A DNA stretch of 64,000 nucleotides from CBDHFQ01 sp965262565 (lineage in GTDB: Bacteria > Bacteroidota > Bacteroidia > J057): NCBI GenBank assembly GCA_965262565.1, contig CBDHFQ010000020.1:186001-250000 (forward strand), read 5' to 3'. The notes under the pieces were generated by a model, which was not told where the DNA came from, did not search any database, and saw nothing but the letters and a program-made list of their open reading frames with translations. The position numbers and the translations under genes were made by a program. Below, piece by piece: positions 1-7,810 of this stretch. The number at the start of each line of letters is the position of its first letter. The stretch's first letter is position 1.

Positions 1-1017
1 GGGGATCATTACGAAACAGCTCAGGCGATTGCTAATCAATTAGGCATTATCCATTCTTCTGAAGACTTGGTCGTAAATGGGGCCGATATACAGAACATGC
101 CGGTGGATGAGTTCGAAGAAAAAATTGAAAAAATAAAAGTGTATGCGAGAGTATCTCCTGAGCAAAAACTGAATATAGTCAAAACCCTCCAGGAGAAGGG
201 ACAATTTGTAGCCATGACAGGAGATGGAGTGAATGATGCGCCAGCGTTACGTAAAGCAAATATTGGGGTAGCGATGGGAATTACGGGAACAGATGTATCT
301 AAAGAGGCAGCACATATGATATTGCTAAATGATAATTTTGCTACGATCGTCCAGGCGGTTAAAGAAGGCCGACGCATTTTCGACAATATCCGGCGTTTCA
401 TCAAATACATCATGACCGGAAATACGGGCGAAATTTGGACAATCATGCTTGCCCCTCTGGCAGGCTTGCCTATCCCTTTATTGCCTATACATATCCTTTG
501 GGTAAATCTTGTTACAGATGGCTTACCAGCCCTGGCTTTAGCCAATGAACCGGCGGAAAAAAATATTATGAGCTTACCCCCTCGAAAGCCCAATGAAAGT
601 ATTTTTGCCCATGGCTTGGGTATACATATCTTATGGGTAGGTTTGTTGATCGGGGCCATTTGTTTAGCCGTTCAGGCCTGGGCCATGCAAGCGGGTGATC
701 CCAAATGGCAAACCTATGTTTTTACTATTTTGTGCTTCAGCCAATTGGGACATGTATTAGCCATACGGAGCGATTATTATCTACTGTTTCGCCAGGGTAT
801 TTTTACTAATCTTCCGTTGATAATTGCTGTCTTATTTACCTTTTTGCTACAGTTAGCTATTCTCTATATACCATCGTTAAATGATATTTTCTCTGTACAA
901 CCATTAAGCTGGGAAGAACTCTTAGGATGTTTGTTGATGGCTGCAATCGTTTTCCATGCAGTAGAGATAGAAAAATTGGTACGGGGATGGCGACTGAAGA
1001 AACATGGGAATAGCTAA
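1..1017 (+). CDS. P-type cation-transporting ATPase (Ca2+-type, P2), C-terminal part
   Basis: The 5' end is cut by the window edge: the frame is open from base 1 and already reads the GDHxxTAxAIA segment of the P domain. It contains the hinge motif TGDGVNDAPAL (about 217-249), followed by VAMGxTGTDVSKEAA and the NIRRFIKYI stretch that leads into the membrane domain of SERCA/PMCA-like P2 ATPases. Several hydrophobic segments follow, including LPIHILWVNLVTDGLPALAL, which holds the conserved N..D of transmembrane helix 6. The protein would export a divalent cation, probably Ca2+, across the inner membrane at the cost of ATP. The actuator domain and phosphorylation Asp lie outside the window, so ion specificity is inferred. 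The CNNM-type gene starts 24 bp downstream and is probably co-transcribed. Confidence 0.9.
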   Translation, partial: GDHYETAQAIANQLGIIHSSEDLVVNGADIQNMPVDEFEEKIEKIKVYARVSPEQKLNIVKTLQEKGQFVAMTGDGVNDAPALRKANIGVAMGITGTDVSKEAAHMILLNDNFATIVQAVKEGRRIFDNIRRFIKYIMTGNTGEIWTIMLAPLAGLPIPLLPIHILWVNLVTDGLPALALANEPAEKNIMSLPPRKPNESIFAHGLGIHILWVGLLIGAICLAVQAWAMQAGDPKWQTYVFTILCFSQLGHVLAIRSDYYLLFRQGIFTNLPLIIAVLFTFLLQLAILYIPSLNDIFSVQPLSWEELLGCLLMAAIVFHAVEIEKLVRGWRLKKHGNS

Positions 1018-1041
1018 ATTATTGATTCAAATGAAAAAATT

Positions 1042-2001
1042 ATGTGGGTTAATCTTATCATTGTCATTGTTCTGGTGATCCTCTCAGGAACGTTCGCCGG
1101 GCTAACGTTAGCTTTATTTGGCATTAAGCTGAGTACGTTAGAAAGAAAAATCAGGCTAGGTGATAAACAAGCAGAGAAAGTATATAGCATAAGGAAAAAA
1201 GGAAATCTGTTATTGTGCACCCTCCTCTTGGGAAATGTTGCTTCCTATACCATTATGGCTATTTTTCTGGGGAGCATTACTTCAGGCGTAATAGCAGGGT
1301 TCATTGCCACTGCCCTTATCTTTGTTTTTGGGGAAATTCTCCCCCAAGCCGTTTTTCCAAAATATGCCTTGGAGATCGGAGCAACTTTATCCTGGCTGGT
1401 TTGGATATGTATCATCATTTTTTATCCTGTGGCGGCACCTATAGCATGGATACTGGACAAATTATTGGGAGAGGAGGGGCCTGTATTGTGGAGCAAACAG
1501 GAGCTGGAAGAAATTATCAAATATCATGAAGATGTAGGTGATGGCATCATAGATGAAGATGAGGAGCGAATTATTCTGGGGGCACTTTCCTTTTCTGACA
1601 TGGAAGTAGGGACTATCATGATTCCTCGTGAGCAAGTGTTTTATTTAGGGGCTCAAGAAATCATCACTCCTCAGATACTGGAAAAAATAAAAGAAAAAGG
1701 GTATAGCCGAATTCCTGTATATGATGCTGTGAAAAATAAGGTGGAAGGAATTCTCTACACTAAAAATCTAATAGGAGAACCTGTAGGGAATAAGAAAACC
1801 GCTCAGGATGTGTGCAATAAAAAAAAGCTGATTATTGTTAAAACATCTCTACAATTAGATAGTCTACTCAACTTACTGATTCATAGTAAGCTGCATATGG
1901 CAATCGTCGTCGATGAGGAGGATAAGTTCGCAGGGATTGCCACATTGGAAGACATACTAGAGGAAATACTCAACATTGAATTGGAAGATATAAAACAATG
2001 A
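1042..2001 (+). CDS. CNNM/DUF21 membrane protein with CBS pair (HlyC/CorC family)
   Basis: This 319-residue protein has an N-terminal DUF21/CNNM domain (about residues 1-135) with four hydrophobic segments and the small-residue pattern of the family (FAGLTLALFG, FGEILPQ). A cytoplasmic region from about 150 contains the acidic IIDEDEERII stretch that precedes the CBS pair (about 190-315). It stops after the CBS pair and lacks the C-terminal CorC_HlyC domain of longer relatives. Family members are implicated in Mg2+/Co2+ efflux or its control. The position next to a P-type cation ATPase suggests a small ion-homeostasis operon. Function is inferred from the family; the fold assignment is secure. 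Confidence 0.88.
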   Translation: MWVNLIIVIVLVILSGTFAGLTLALFGIKLSTLERKIRLGDKQAEKVYSIRKKGNLLLCTLLLGNVASYTIMAIFLGSITSGVIAGFIATALIFVFGEILPQAVFPKYALEIGATLSWLVWICIIIFYPVAAPIAWILDKLLGEEGPVLWSKQELEEIIKYHEDVGDGIIDEDEERIILGALSFSDMEVGTIMIPREQVFYLGAQEIITPQILEKIKEKGYSRIPVYDAVKNKVEGILYTKNLIGEPVGNKKTAQDVCNKKKLIIVKTSLQLDSLLNLLIHSKLHMAIVVDEEDKFAGIATLEDILEEILNIELEDIKQ

Positions 2002-2072
2002 GAAATATCAAGTCGCCTTTCTCCTGGATTGCGCTTATTTTCCTTTTAAAATGCGCTAGCAGTAATAGCTGA
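1998..2072 (+). pseudogene. 24-codon lipoprotein-signal-like ORF, probable remnant
   Basis: An ATG overlaps the TGA stop of the CNNM gene (ATGA). It opens a 24-codon frame: a basic N-terminus, a hydrophobic core (WIALIFLLK) and a Cys-Ala-Ser-Ser-Asn-Ser tail, then TGA. This resembles a lipoprotein signal peptide with no mature domain, although Lys at -1 is not a good lipobox. It may be the start of a decayed lipoprotein gene or chance. The remaining sequence to 2163 holds no other gene. Confidence 0.25.
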
Positions 2073-2163
2073 ATGGCGTAAGCCCATACAATAAATCTAG
2101 CACAGTCCTTCAAGCTTTCGATTATTCTCACTATCTTAAGCGATATAACACGATTAAGAAAAC

Positions 2164-5100
2164 ATGTCCCTCGATAAAGACCATCTGTTGAAGCTTATTT
2201 CATTAGGAAACACCAGACAAGCAATCAATGAACTATTAGCTCAAGAGAATGAAATAGCGGAAGATACTATCCTTCAAATCGTATCTTTATCGGCGGAATT
2301 ATCGGAAAATGAAAAAAATGCCTCAGAACGGACCGTGAGCCAGGAAATCCTCACCATCCAAAGAAATGGAATCAACAAATCCCTGACAACATTAATCGCT
2401 AAAGTAGATACACAAGCTTTACCCTCTACCCAAGCTCAGCTAACTGCGCCTAAGCATACTACAAATGGAGCCTCCACGGATCAAAGCGAAGTATCCCCGA
2501 CGGTCAAAAGGGTTGAATCCACCTATACAAAAGTAGAGAAGGGAGTAGAAACGGTCGCTTTTGTCATATCCCAGATCATAAAACGCCCCTGGAAATACAA
2601 ATTGATGAATCTGATTGCCCTTTTGTTGATATTTCTGAATCCCGGGATGTTAAAGAAAGGATTGGAGCTAATAGGACTTGACCCTATTTTCCTAACAGAC
2701 ATTCAATATCCTCTTTTTTATTGGAGCACTATCGGACTGCTGTTGATAGGAGCCATTGCATTGGCCGTTCGGGATAAATTAGTAAGGGGGAAACCTTTGA
2801 CTAAGACTGCTTACAATGAGCGATCCCCGATAAAAGGACTTAAACATTTTGACTTTGAGGATGCGGACATTTTCAAAAAATTACAACGACATCAGGATAT
2901 AGAGATTTGCTGGCAGGGAATCAATGGAAATGATTATCGGTTTGGAGTACTTACGGGAGAGTCGGGATGTGGAAAAACCTCTTTTTTGCGAGCGGGATTG
3001 CATCCGGCCTTTGCTTCGAGTTCTACGCTGTGTGTAGTAGTCAAATGTAGAAATGAGGCCCCACTTCTATCTATCCGAAAGGCCTTAGCCGAACAACTCC
3101 ACCTTGAGAAATCTCCATCAGAAAAGCTGTCATTGAAGGATTTACTTCAATATTATCTGGAGGAAGGGAATATCACAGAATTAGTCCTCATCATCGATCA
3201 GTTTGAGCAATTCTTTACCCAGTTTAAACAGGCGGAATCCAGAGCCCCTTTTATTCAGCAACTCAAGGCCTGTTATGACGAATTGGCCCAGGTCAAAATA
3301 TTGGTTTCCTTGCGCAAAGATTATCAGGGATATTTATATGAAATTCAGGATATCCTGGGCTATGCGCTGATTGCGAGAACGAATTATTTTGACCTAAAAA
3401 AATTCACCCCTACCCAGGCAACGGAAATATTCAAGGTGATCGCTGAAACGGAGGGATTGGAATTTGATCCGGATTTTGTATACACCACCTGTAAAGAAGA
3501 ACTAGCTTCTAAAGATGATGGGTGGATATCTGCGGTGGACATCCAAATATTGGCCTTTATCATTAAAGGGCAACAATTAGAAGAAAAAGCCTTCACCCGC
3601 TCAGCCTTTCAACAAATGGGAGGAATCGATGGACTATTGCTAAGGTATCTTCAGGAACATTTTGAGGTGCCCAATAGATATCATCAGGATCAGGCGGCCT
3701 TAAATGTGCTCTTAGCGTTTATAGACCTGGATCACAATGTTAGGGTAGGGGATCTGACAGTAAAGGATTTGGTACAAAAGACAGATCTTTCCTTATCCCT
3801 GGAGGAGCTTCAGGAGATCTTGGATTGGTTGGAAGAATTGCGTTTGGTAACTAAAAGTGAATCAAAAGAAGAAGGGACCCAATACGAATTGGCACATGAA
3901 CGGCTCATTCCTCCCGTTCGGCAATTGGCGGGAAAAGTGCTACCGGACCTGGAACTGGTTAATCAACTACTCCATCGCCGAACCAATGAATGGATCAATA
4001 ATGAGCGGAATCGTCGTTTTTTACTCTCTTTTCGCGAATTATGGAAAGTAAATAAATACAAACATCGCTTAAGTTGGGGGAATAATGAACTTCAAAAACG
4101 CGAATTGGTCAACGCTAGCAAACGCTATGTGATGACGCTTTTGGGAGGCGTGGTGGTCCTGACGATGATCCTGACAGGACTTGTTTATCGGAATGCACAC
4201 ATTGAAAGAATAAAGCCCATGTATGCAGTGGCAGATTCATTGATAGTGGCATTGGAGTACGATGCTGCTGCTATGGTCCTTCATCAAGCGGGAAATAATT
4301 TGTTCCAACGAAAAAAAACGGCACAAAAATTATTGGAAGTAGCTTTTTACCTTAACGAGATAGGGGAGACCCAACGAGCCCAACGCTTTCTTCAGGATAC
4401 AGTGTTCCAGATTTCTTCCTCTGCTAAGGGAAAAGAATGGCTGACGAAGATAGATATAGAGAGTATAACAGCACAAAAGGATATTCGGAAGGTATTGCAA
4501 GCCATAGATCTTGAATATTATCAAGAGTTCCTTATGAAGCGTTATTTCCCTCTCATGATAGAAGTAAAGGGAGGTACTTTTCAAATGGGAAATCTTAGTA
4601 ATGATGCACCTCCTGATAGTGCAAGGGTAGTTACACTTTCAGATTTCAAGATGGCGCAAACGGAAACGACGGTATGGCAATATGAATTATTTGCGAGAGC
4701 TACAGGGAGAGCACAAGATAAACGAAAGGAATGGGACTGGATAGGAGATTCACCTGCAATATATGTCAGTTGGTATGATGCGATAGCCTATGCCAATTGG
4801 GTAAGTGAACGATTAGGGGCCGAAAAAGTGTATCAATTGGATGCTATTCCCTCAGATCCCAATGAACTGGACAGAGATACCCTTATTGAATGGCAGGAAG
4901 TTCCCAATTGGGAAGCTAGCGGTTTTCGACTTCCTACAGAAGCTGAGTGGGAATATGCAGCCAGAGGAGGAGTTTATCAAGATCCTTTTAGGTATGCTGG
5001 AAGTGATGAGCCTGGGGATGTTGCTTGGTATAGTGATAATGTAGCGCTTGCAGATCCATTTAATCGAACTCATCCAGTAAAAACTAAAAAACCTAATAGC

Positions 5101-5331
5101 TTAGAACTTTACGATATGAGTGGGAATGTTTCGGAATGGTGTTGGGATAATGATGGGAATTTAGATCAAGGGAAATTTAATGACCCTAAAGGTTCAATGG
5201 ATGGATATTTAAAAGTGGTTCGTGGGGGCTCGTGGATCTTCAACGATGACTATTCCCGCGTCTCCTATCGCCTCGACAACCGTCCGAACATCCGTCACTA
5301 CTTTATCGGGTTTCGTCTCTGCTGGCACTAG
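2164..5331 (+). CDS. EAD11-like / STAND NTPase / FGE-sulfatase-domain membrane protein, putative DGR target
   Basis: A 1055-residue multidomain protein. Residues 1-80 form a helical domain resembling effector-associated domain EAD11 (LISLGNTRQAINELL, then a helix ending in NGINKSLTTLI). Two hydrophobic segments lie at about 143-160 and 183-205. A STAND-type P-loop NTPase follows with Walker A GESGCGKT (265-272) and Walker B LIID with D345. A third membrane segment lies at about 655-677 (GGVVVLTMILTGLVY). Residues ~800-1055 are an FGE-sulfatase domain (GGTFQMGN, RLPTEAEWEYAARGG, MSGNVSEW, VVRGGSW, IGFRLCW). STAND proteins with EAD domains are predicted conflict or immune sensors; FGE domains in such proteins serve as ligand-binding modules. 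The last 36 codons show a DGR variable-repeat pattern (see 5221-5331). The domain calls are solid except EAD11, which rests on pattern similarity. The defence role is inferred. Confidence 0.85.
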   Translation: MSLDKDHLLKLISLGNTRQAINELLAQENEIAEDTILQIVSLSAELSENEKNASERTVSQEILTIQRNGINKSLTTLIAKVDTQALPSTQAQLTAPKHTTNGASTDQSEVSPTVKRVESTYTKVEKGVETVAFVISQIIKRPWKYKLMNLIALLLIFLNPGMLKKGLELIGLDPIFLTDIQYPLFYWSTIGLLLIGAIALAVRDKLVRGKPLTKTAYNERSPIKGLKHFDFEDADIFKKLQRHQDIEICWQGINGNDYRFGVLTGESGCGKTSFLRAGLHPAFASSSTLCVVVKCRNEAPLLSIRKALAEQLHLEKSPSEKLSLKDLLQYYLEEGNITELVLIIDQFEQFFTQFKQAESRAPFIQQLKACYDELAQVKILVSLRKDYQGYLYEIQDILGYALIARTNYFDLKKFTPTQATEIFKVIAETEGLEFDPDFVYTTCKEELASKDDGWISAVDIQILAFIIKGQQLEEKAFTRSAFQQMGGIDGLLLRYLQEHFEVPNRYHQDQAALNVLLAFIDLDHNVRVGDLTVKDLVQKTDLSLSLEELQEILDWLEELRLVTKSESKEEGTQYELAHERLIPPVRQLAGKVLPDLELVNQLLHRRTNEWINNERNRRFLLSFRELWKVNKYKHRLSWGNNELQKRELVNASKRYVMTLLGGVVVLTMILTGLVYRNAHIERIKPMYAVADSLIVALEYDAAAMVLHQAGNNLFQRKKTAQKLLEVAFYLNEIGETQRAQRFLQDTVFQISSSAKGKEWLTKIDIESITAQKDIRKVLQAIDLEYYQEFLMKRYFPLMIEVKGGTFQMGNLSNDAPPDSARVVTLSDFKMAQTETTVWQYELFARATGRAQDKRKEWDWIGDSPAIYVSWYDAIAYANWVSERLGAEKVYQLDAIPSDPNELDRDTLIEWQEVPNWEASGFRLPTEAEWEYAARGGVYQDPFRYAGSDEPGDVAWYSDNVALADPFNRTHPVKTKKPNSLELYDMSGNVSEWCWDNDGNLDQGKFNDPKGSMDGYLKVVRGGSWIFNDDYSRVSYRLDNRPNIRHYFIGFRLCWH
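5221..5331 (+). repeat. Putative DGR variable repeat (VR) at the 3' end of the STAND/FGE gene
   Basis: The final 111 bases contain 62 G/C (56%), clearly richer than the AT-rich gene body, and none of the last 36 sense codons ends in A. The invariant FGE framework (RGGSW, S-RVS, R, RP, IGFRLC) is interrupted by 15 codons at residues 1025-1030, 1035, 1037-1039, 1042-1043 and 1045-1047. All of them have the form NNC or NNT: ATC TTC AAC GAT GAC TAT, TAT, CTC GAC AAC, AAC ATC, CAC TAC TTT. Each can be reached from AAC or AAT by changing only adenines, the signature of DGR adenine mutagenesis. The 5' boundary is approximate. No template repeat or reverse transcriptase is present in the window, so the element would act in trans. 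Confidence 0.8.
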
Positions 5332-5344
5332 CTCCGAAGGAGCT
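5330..5344 (+). other. Hairpin immediately after the VR (6-bp stem, GAA loop)
   Basis: AGCTCC (5330-5335), loop GAA (5336-5338) and GGAGCT (5339-5344) form a perfect short stem-loop overlapping the stop codon. DGR target sites often carry a small DNA hairpin just 3' of the variable repeat that helps target recognition, as shown for the Bordetella phage element. The position fits that role. A chance palindrome is the alternative. Confidence 0.45.
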
Positions 5345-5365
5345 TACCCCCTAACCCCCTTACCC

Positions 5366-5397
5366 GCCCCGGAGCGCAGCGGAGGGGCCGAAATTTT
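5366..5397 (+). terminator. Weak GC-rich stem followed by T-run
   Basis: GCCCC (5366-5370) can pair with GGGGC (5384-5388) around a GC-rich loop, and a run of six T lies about six bases further on. This could terminate the STAND gene transcript. The upstream C-rich stretch (5346-5370) is unusual for this AT-rich genome and may be an intergenic repeat or part of the DGR target site. Nothing else gene-like is seen between 5332 and 5511. Confidence 0.35.
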
Positions 5398-5511
5398 TTG
5401 AGATGGTCTAATCGCTGATGAGTCCTCCTCTTCCAAAGAAAAAAGCCCCTCATCCACACAAGAACCTACAAAAATGTATCACTTTTCTTATGTTTATGGA
5501 ACACTGAACCC

Positions 5512-6293
5512 ATGCCACAAAAGAAACATGTACGATTTGACTGGGCCATCAAGTGCTTATTGAGGCAGAAGGTAAATTTGGGGATTTTGGAAGGTTTTTT
5601 AAGCGAGCTACTGAAAGAAGATATTCATATGGTAGAGATTCTGGAGAGTGAAAGCAATAAGGAGACGGAAGAAGATAAGTTTAATCGAGCGATACCTATG
5701 CTGAAGTGAAAAAAGTGATTTCGGTAAATATAGTGTACGTTGAATTAGGTCATGGAGAGGATTACATCTATCGGGGAACAACCCATTTTAGAGGTATTCA
5801 TGATAACAAGCTGTTAGAAGTAACTCCCTCTCAAAAGAAATGATTCAAAAAAGAAAAAATTGAAGGGGCGTATTCAGAAATCTATTTACTCAAAGTGAAT
5901 AAGTTCGATGATAATGCCAAGGATACCCTAGATGAATGGATTTACTTTTTAAAAAATAGCGAAATCAAACAGGGATTTTCGGCCAAAGGGCTTAAAGAGG
6001 CGGATGAAGTACTGAAACGAGCTCACATGACCGATGAAGAAAGAAGAGAATACCAACGATTTGTGGAAGTACTCTCAGATAAGGCTAGTATAGCGATGAC
6101 GATTGAGTTTGAATCCAATTTAAGGGCAGAACAAAAGGCTGAGCCAATGGCGGAAAAGCGATTAATGGAAAGTACGGAAATGGCCATTGAAAAAATGTTG
6201 AGAACAACAACTCTTAGCATAGAACAAATTGCCGAAATCCAACATATAGCTATAGAAGTGGTGGAAGGAATAAAAAGAAGATTAACAGGATAA
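5512..6293 (+). pseudogene. Decayed PD-(D/E)XK nuclease family (Rpn/PDDEXK_2) transposase
   Basis: Residues from 5512 match the usual N-terminus of these proteins (FDWAIKCLLRQK, LEGFLSELL, EILESESNKE...EDKFNR). The frame then jumps near 5690 to the C-terminal half (YAEVKKVISVNIVYVELG...YIYRGTTHFRGIH). An in-frame TGA interrupts that half at 5841, and it continues through DEWIYFLKN to 6293. The segment that should follow EDKFNR, normally the catalytic VDIL...IIEIQ core, is missing, so a deletion plus frameshift removed the active site. The 3' part (5895-6293, 132 codons) is still open but would encode only a tail. Relatives are abundant, often decayed mobile-type genes in Bacteroidota. Confidence 0.82.
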
Positions 6294-6360
6294 AAGTGAG
6301 AAAAGAAAGTGGCTTCCTCTATCTGCTCCAAGATTGAAAATTTTTTACTTACTTTCCCCC

Positions 6361-6969
6361 ATGAATGAGATGATCAAGGACATTTTAGCAGCAGAGGCGA
6401 AGGCCATCATGAACATACCGCAGGAGAATCCCTATGAATCGGCCAGTGAGTTGATTTACCAACGGGTACACGAACATAGCGGCAAAGTGATCACCAGCGG
6501 CATCGGAAAAGCGGGACAGGTAGCTCAAAATCTGGCATCCACTTTATCCTCTACAGGAACGCCCTCGGTATTTTTACATCCCAGTGAGGCCCAACATGGA
6601 GAATTGGGGATCGTTCACAAACACGATGTAGGCATTTACATTTCTAATTCCGGAAAGACGAGAGAATTATTGGAATTGGTGGAATTGACGCATCAGCTAC
6701 ATGGAGAAGTTCCCTTTATCGTTCTCACGGGAAATAAGGAAAGTCCATTGACTAAAAAAGCGCATTGCGTACTGCATACCGGAGGGCCTAAAGAAGTGTG
6801 TCCCATGGAACTGACCCCCACCACTTCCATTACGACAATGCAAGTGATAGGCCATGTGTTGGTCATATTATTAATTCAAAAAACGGGATTTACAGAAGAA
6901 GGCTTTTTGAAGCGGCATCATGGAGGATATTTAGGGTCCGTCTTAAAGTCGATACATCTTTCCTCATAA
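6361..6969 (+). CDS. Arabinose-5-phosphate isomerase, single SIS domain (KdsD/KpsF-like)
   Basis: This 202-residue protein is a single SIS sugar-isomerase domain. It shows VITSGIGKAGQVAQNLASTL, SEAQHGELG (with the His typical of KpsF/GutQ enzymes), ISNSGKTREL and a C-terminal segment FLKRHHGGYLG close to the family's FxxxHPGGxLG. The CBS pair of E. coli KdsD is absent; single-domain isomerases of this kind are known from Bacteroides. It would convert ribulose-5-phosphate to arabinose-5-phosphate, the first step of Kdo synthesis in the cytoplasm. kdsA follows after 7 bp, which supports the role. A TTG-started extension to 6334 is possible, but ATG at 6361 gives the usual N-terminus. Confidence 0.87.
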   Translation: MNEMIKDILAAEAKAIMNIPQENPYESASELIYQRVHEHSGKVITSGIGKAGQVAQNLASTLSSTGTPSVFLHPSEAQHGELGIVHKHDVGIYISNSGKTRELLELVELTHQLHGEVPFIVLTGNKESPLTKKAHCVLHTGGPKEVCPMELTPTTSITTMQVIGHVLVILLIQKTGFTEEGFLKRHHGGYLGSVLKSIHLSS

Positions 6970-6976
6970 CCAATCT

Positions 6977-7759
6977 ATGAATTCATTATTCTTAATTTCC
7001 GGCCCTTGTGCGATTGAAGATGAACAAGTGGCCTTTCACATTGCCAGAGAAGTGAAGGCCATTACAGATCGACTAGGGATGACCTACATTTTCAAAGGCT
7101 CTTATAAAAAAGCGAATAGAACCAAACTGGACAGCTTCACAGGCATAGATAAAGAAACAGCATTGTCCATTTTACAAGATATAGGTCAAGAACTTCAGAT
7201 TCCGGTATTAACAGATGTTCATGAAAGCTATGAGTGCGAAGAAGTAGCTAAATATGTAGACTATCTGCAGATTCCAGCTTTCTTATGCCGTCAAACCGAT
7301 TTATTGTTGGCGGCGGGAAGAACAGGTAAAGGGGTAAATATCAAAAAGGGCCAATTTATGTCTCCCGAAGCGATGCGATTTGCCTGGGAAAAAGTGAAGT
7401 CTACGGGCAATGATCATATTTGGCTGACGGAAAGAGGAACGACCTTCGGATATGAATCATTGGTGGTAGATATGACGAGTATTCCCAGGATGCAAGCTTT
7501 TGGTGCGAAGGTAGTGATGGATTGTACGCATTCTGTTCAACAACCCAATCAGACCAGCGGAATTACCGGAGGAGATGCGAGCTTAATTGGGACCATGGCT
7601 AAAGCTGCAGTGGCGGCGGGAGCAGATGGATTGTTTATCGAGACACATCCGAATCCTGCAGCGGCGAAGAGTGATGCAGCCAGCATGCTTCCCTTAGAAC
7701 AATTGGCTCCTTTACTGGAACAAGTTCACCGTATCAAGGCACTTGAGTTGAGCAAGTAA
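6977..7759 (+). CDS. kdsA: 3-deoxy-8-phosphooctulonate (Kdo-8-P) synthase
   Basis: 260 residues, standard length for KdsA. It condenses phosphoenolpyruvate with arabinose-5-phosphate to Kdo-8-phosphate for lipopolysaccharide inner core. Recognisable segments are ISGPCAIED, FKGSYKKANRT, VLTDVHES, QIPAFLCRQTDLL, VNIKKGQFMSP, TERGTTFGY, VVMDCTHSVQQP and ADGLFIETHPNP. Cys11 in GPCAIED occupies the position of the metal-ligand Cys of the metal-dependent class (Aquifex type) instead of the Asn of E. coli KdsA, so this enzyme is predicted to need a divalent metal. It forms a two-gene unit with the upstream isomerase. A convergent serine hydrolase gene ends about 50 bp downstream. Confidence 0.96.
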   Translation: MNSLFLISGPCAIEDEQVAFHIAREVKAITDRLGMTYIFKGSYKKANRTKLDSFTGIDKETALSILQDIGQELQIPVLTDVHESYECEEVAKYVDYLQIPAFLCRQTDLLLAAGRTGKGVNIKKGQFMSPEAMRFAWEKVKSTGNDHIWLTERGTTFGYESLVVDMTSIPRMQAFGAKVVMDCTHSVQQPNQTSGITGGDASLIGTMAKAAVAAGADGLFIETHPNPAAAKSDAASMLPLEQLAPLLEQVHRIKALELSK

Positions 7760-7810
7760 CCTATGATCCTAATAAACACATTCATCCGCAGGTACATCGA
7801 AAAGGCAGAT

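Noticed and set aside
4330..4584. 84-codon open frame opposite to the STAND gene
   Set aside because: Antisense to a well-supported coding region and without any recognisable feature.
5332..6360. A complete DGR cassette (template repeat, Avd, reverse transcriptase) next to the VR
   Set aside because: No near-copy of the VR and no reverse transcriptase motif (such as YxDD) is visible here or elsewhere in the window; the region holds a transposase remnant instead.
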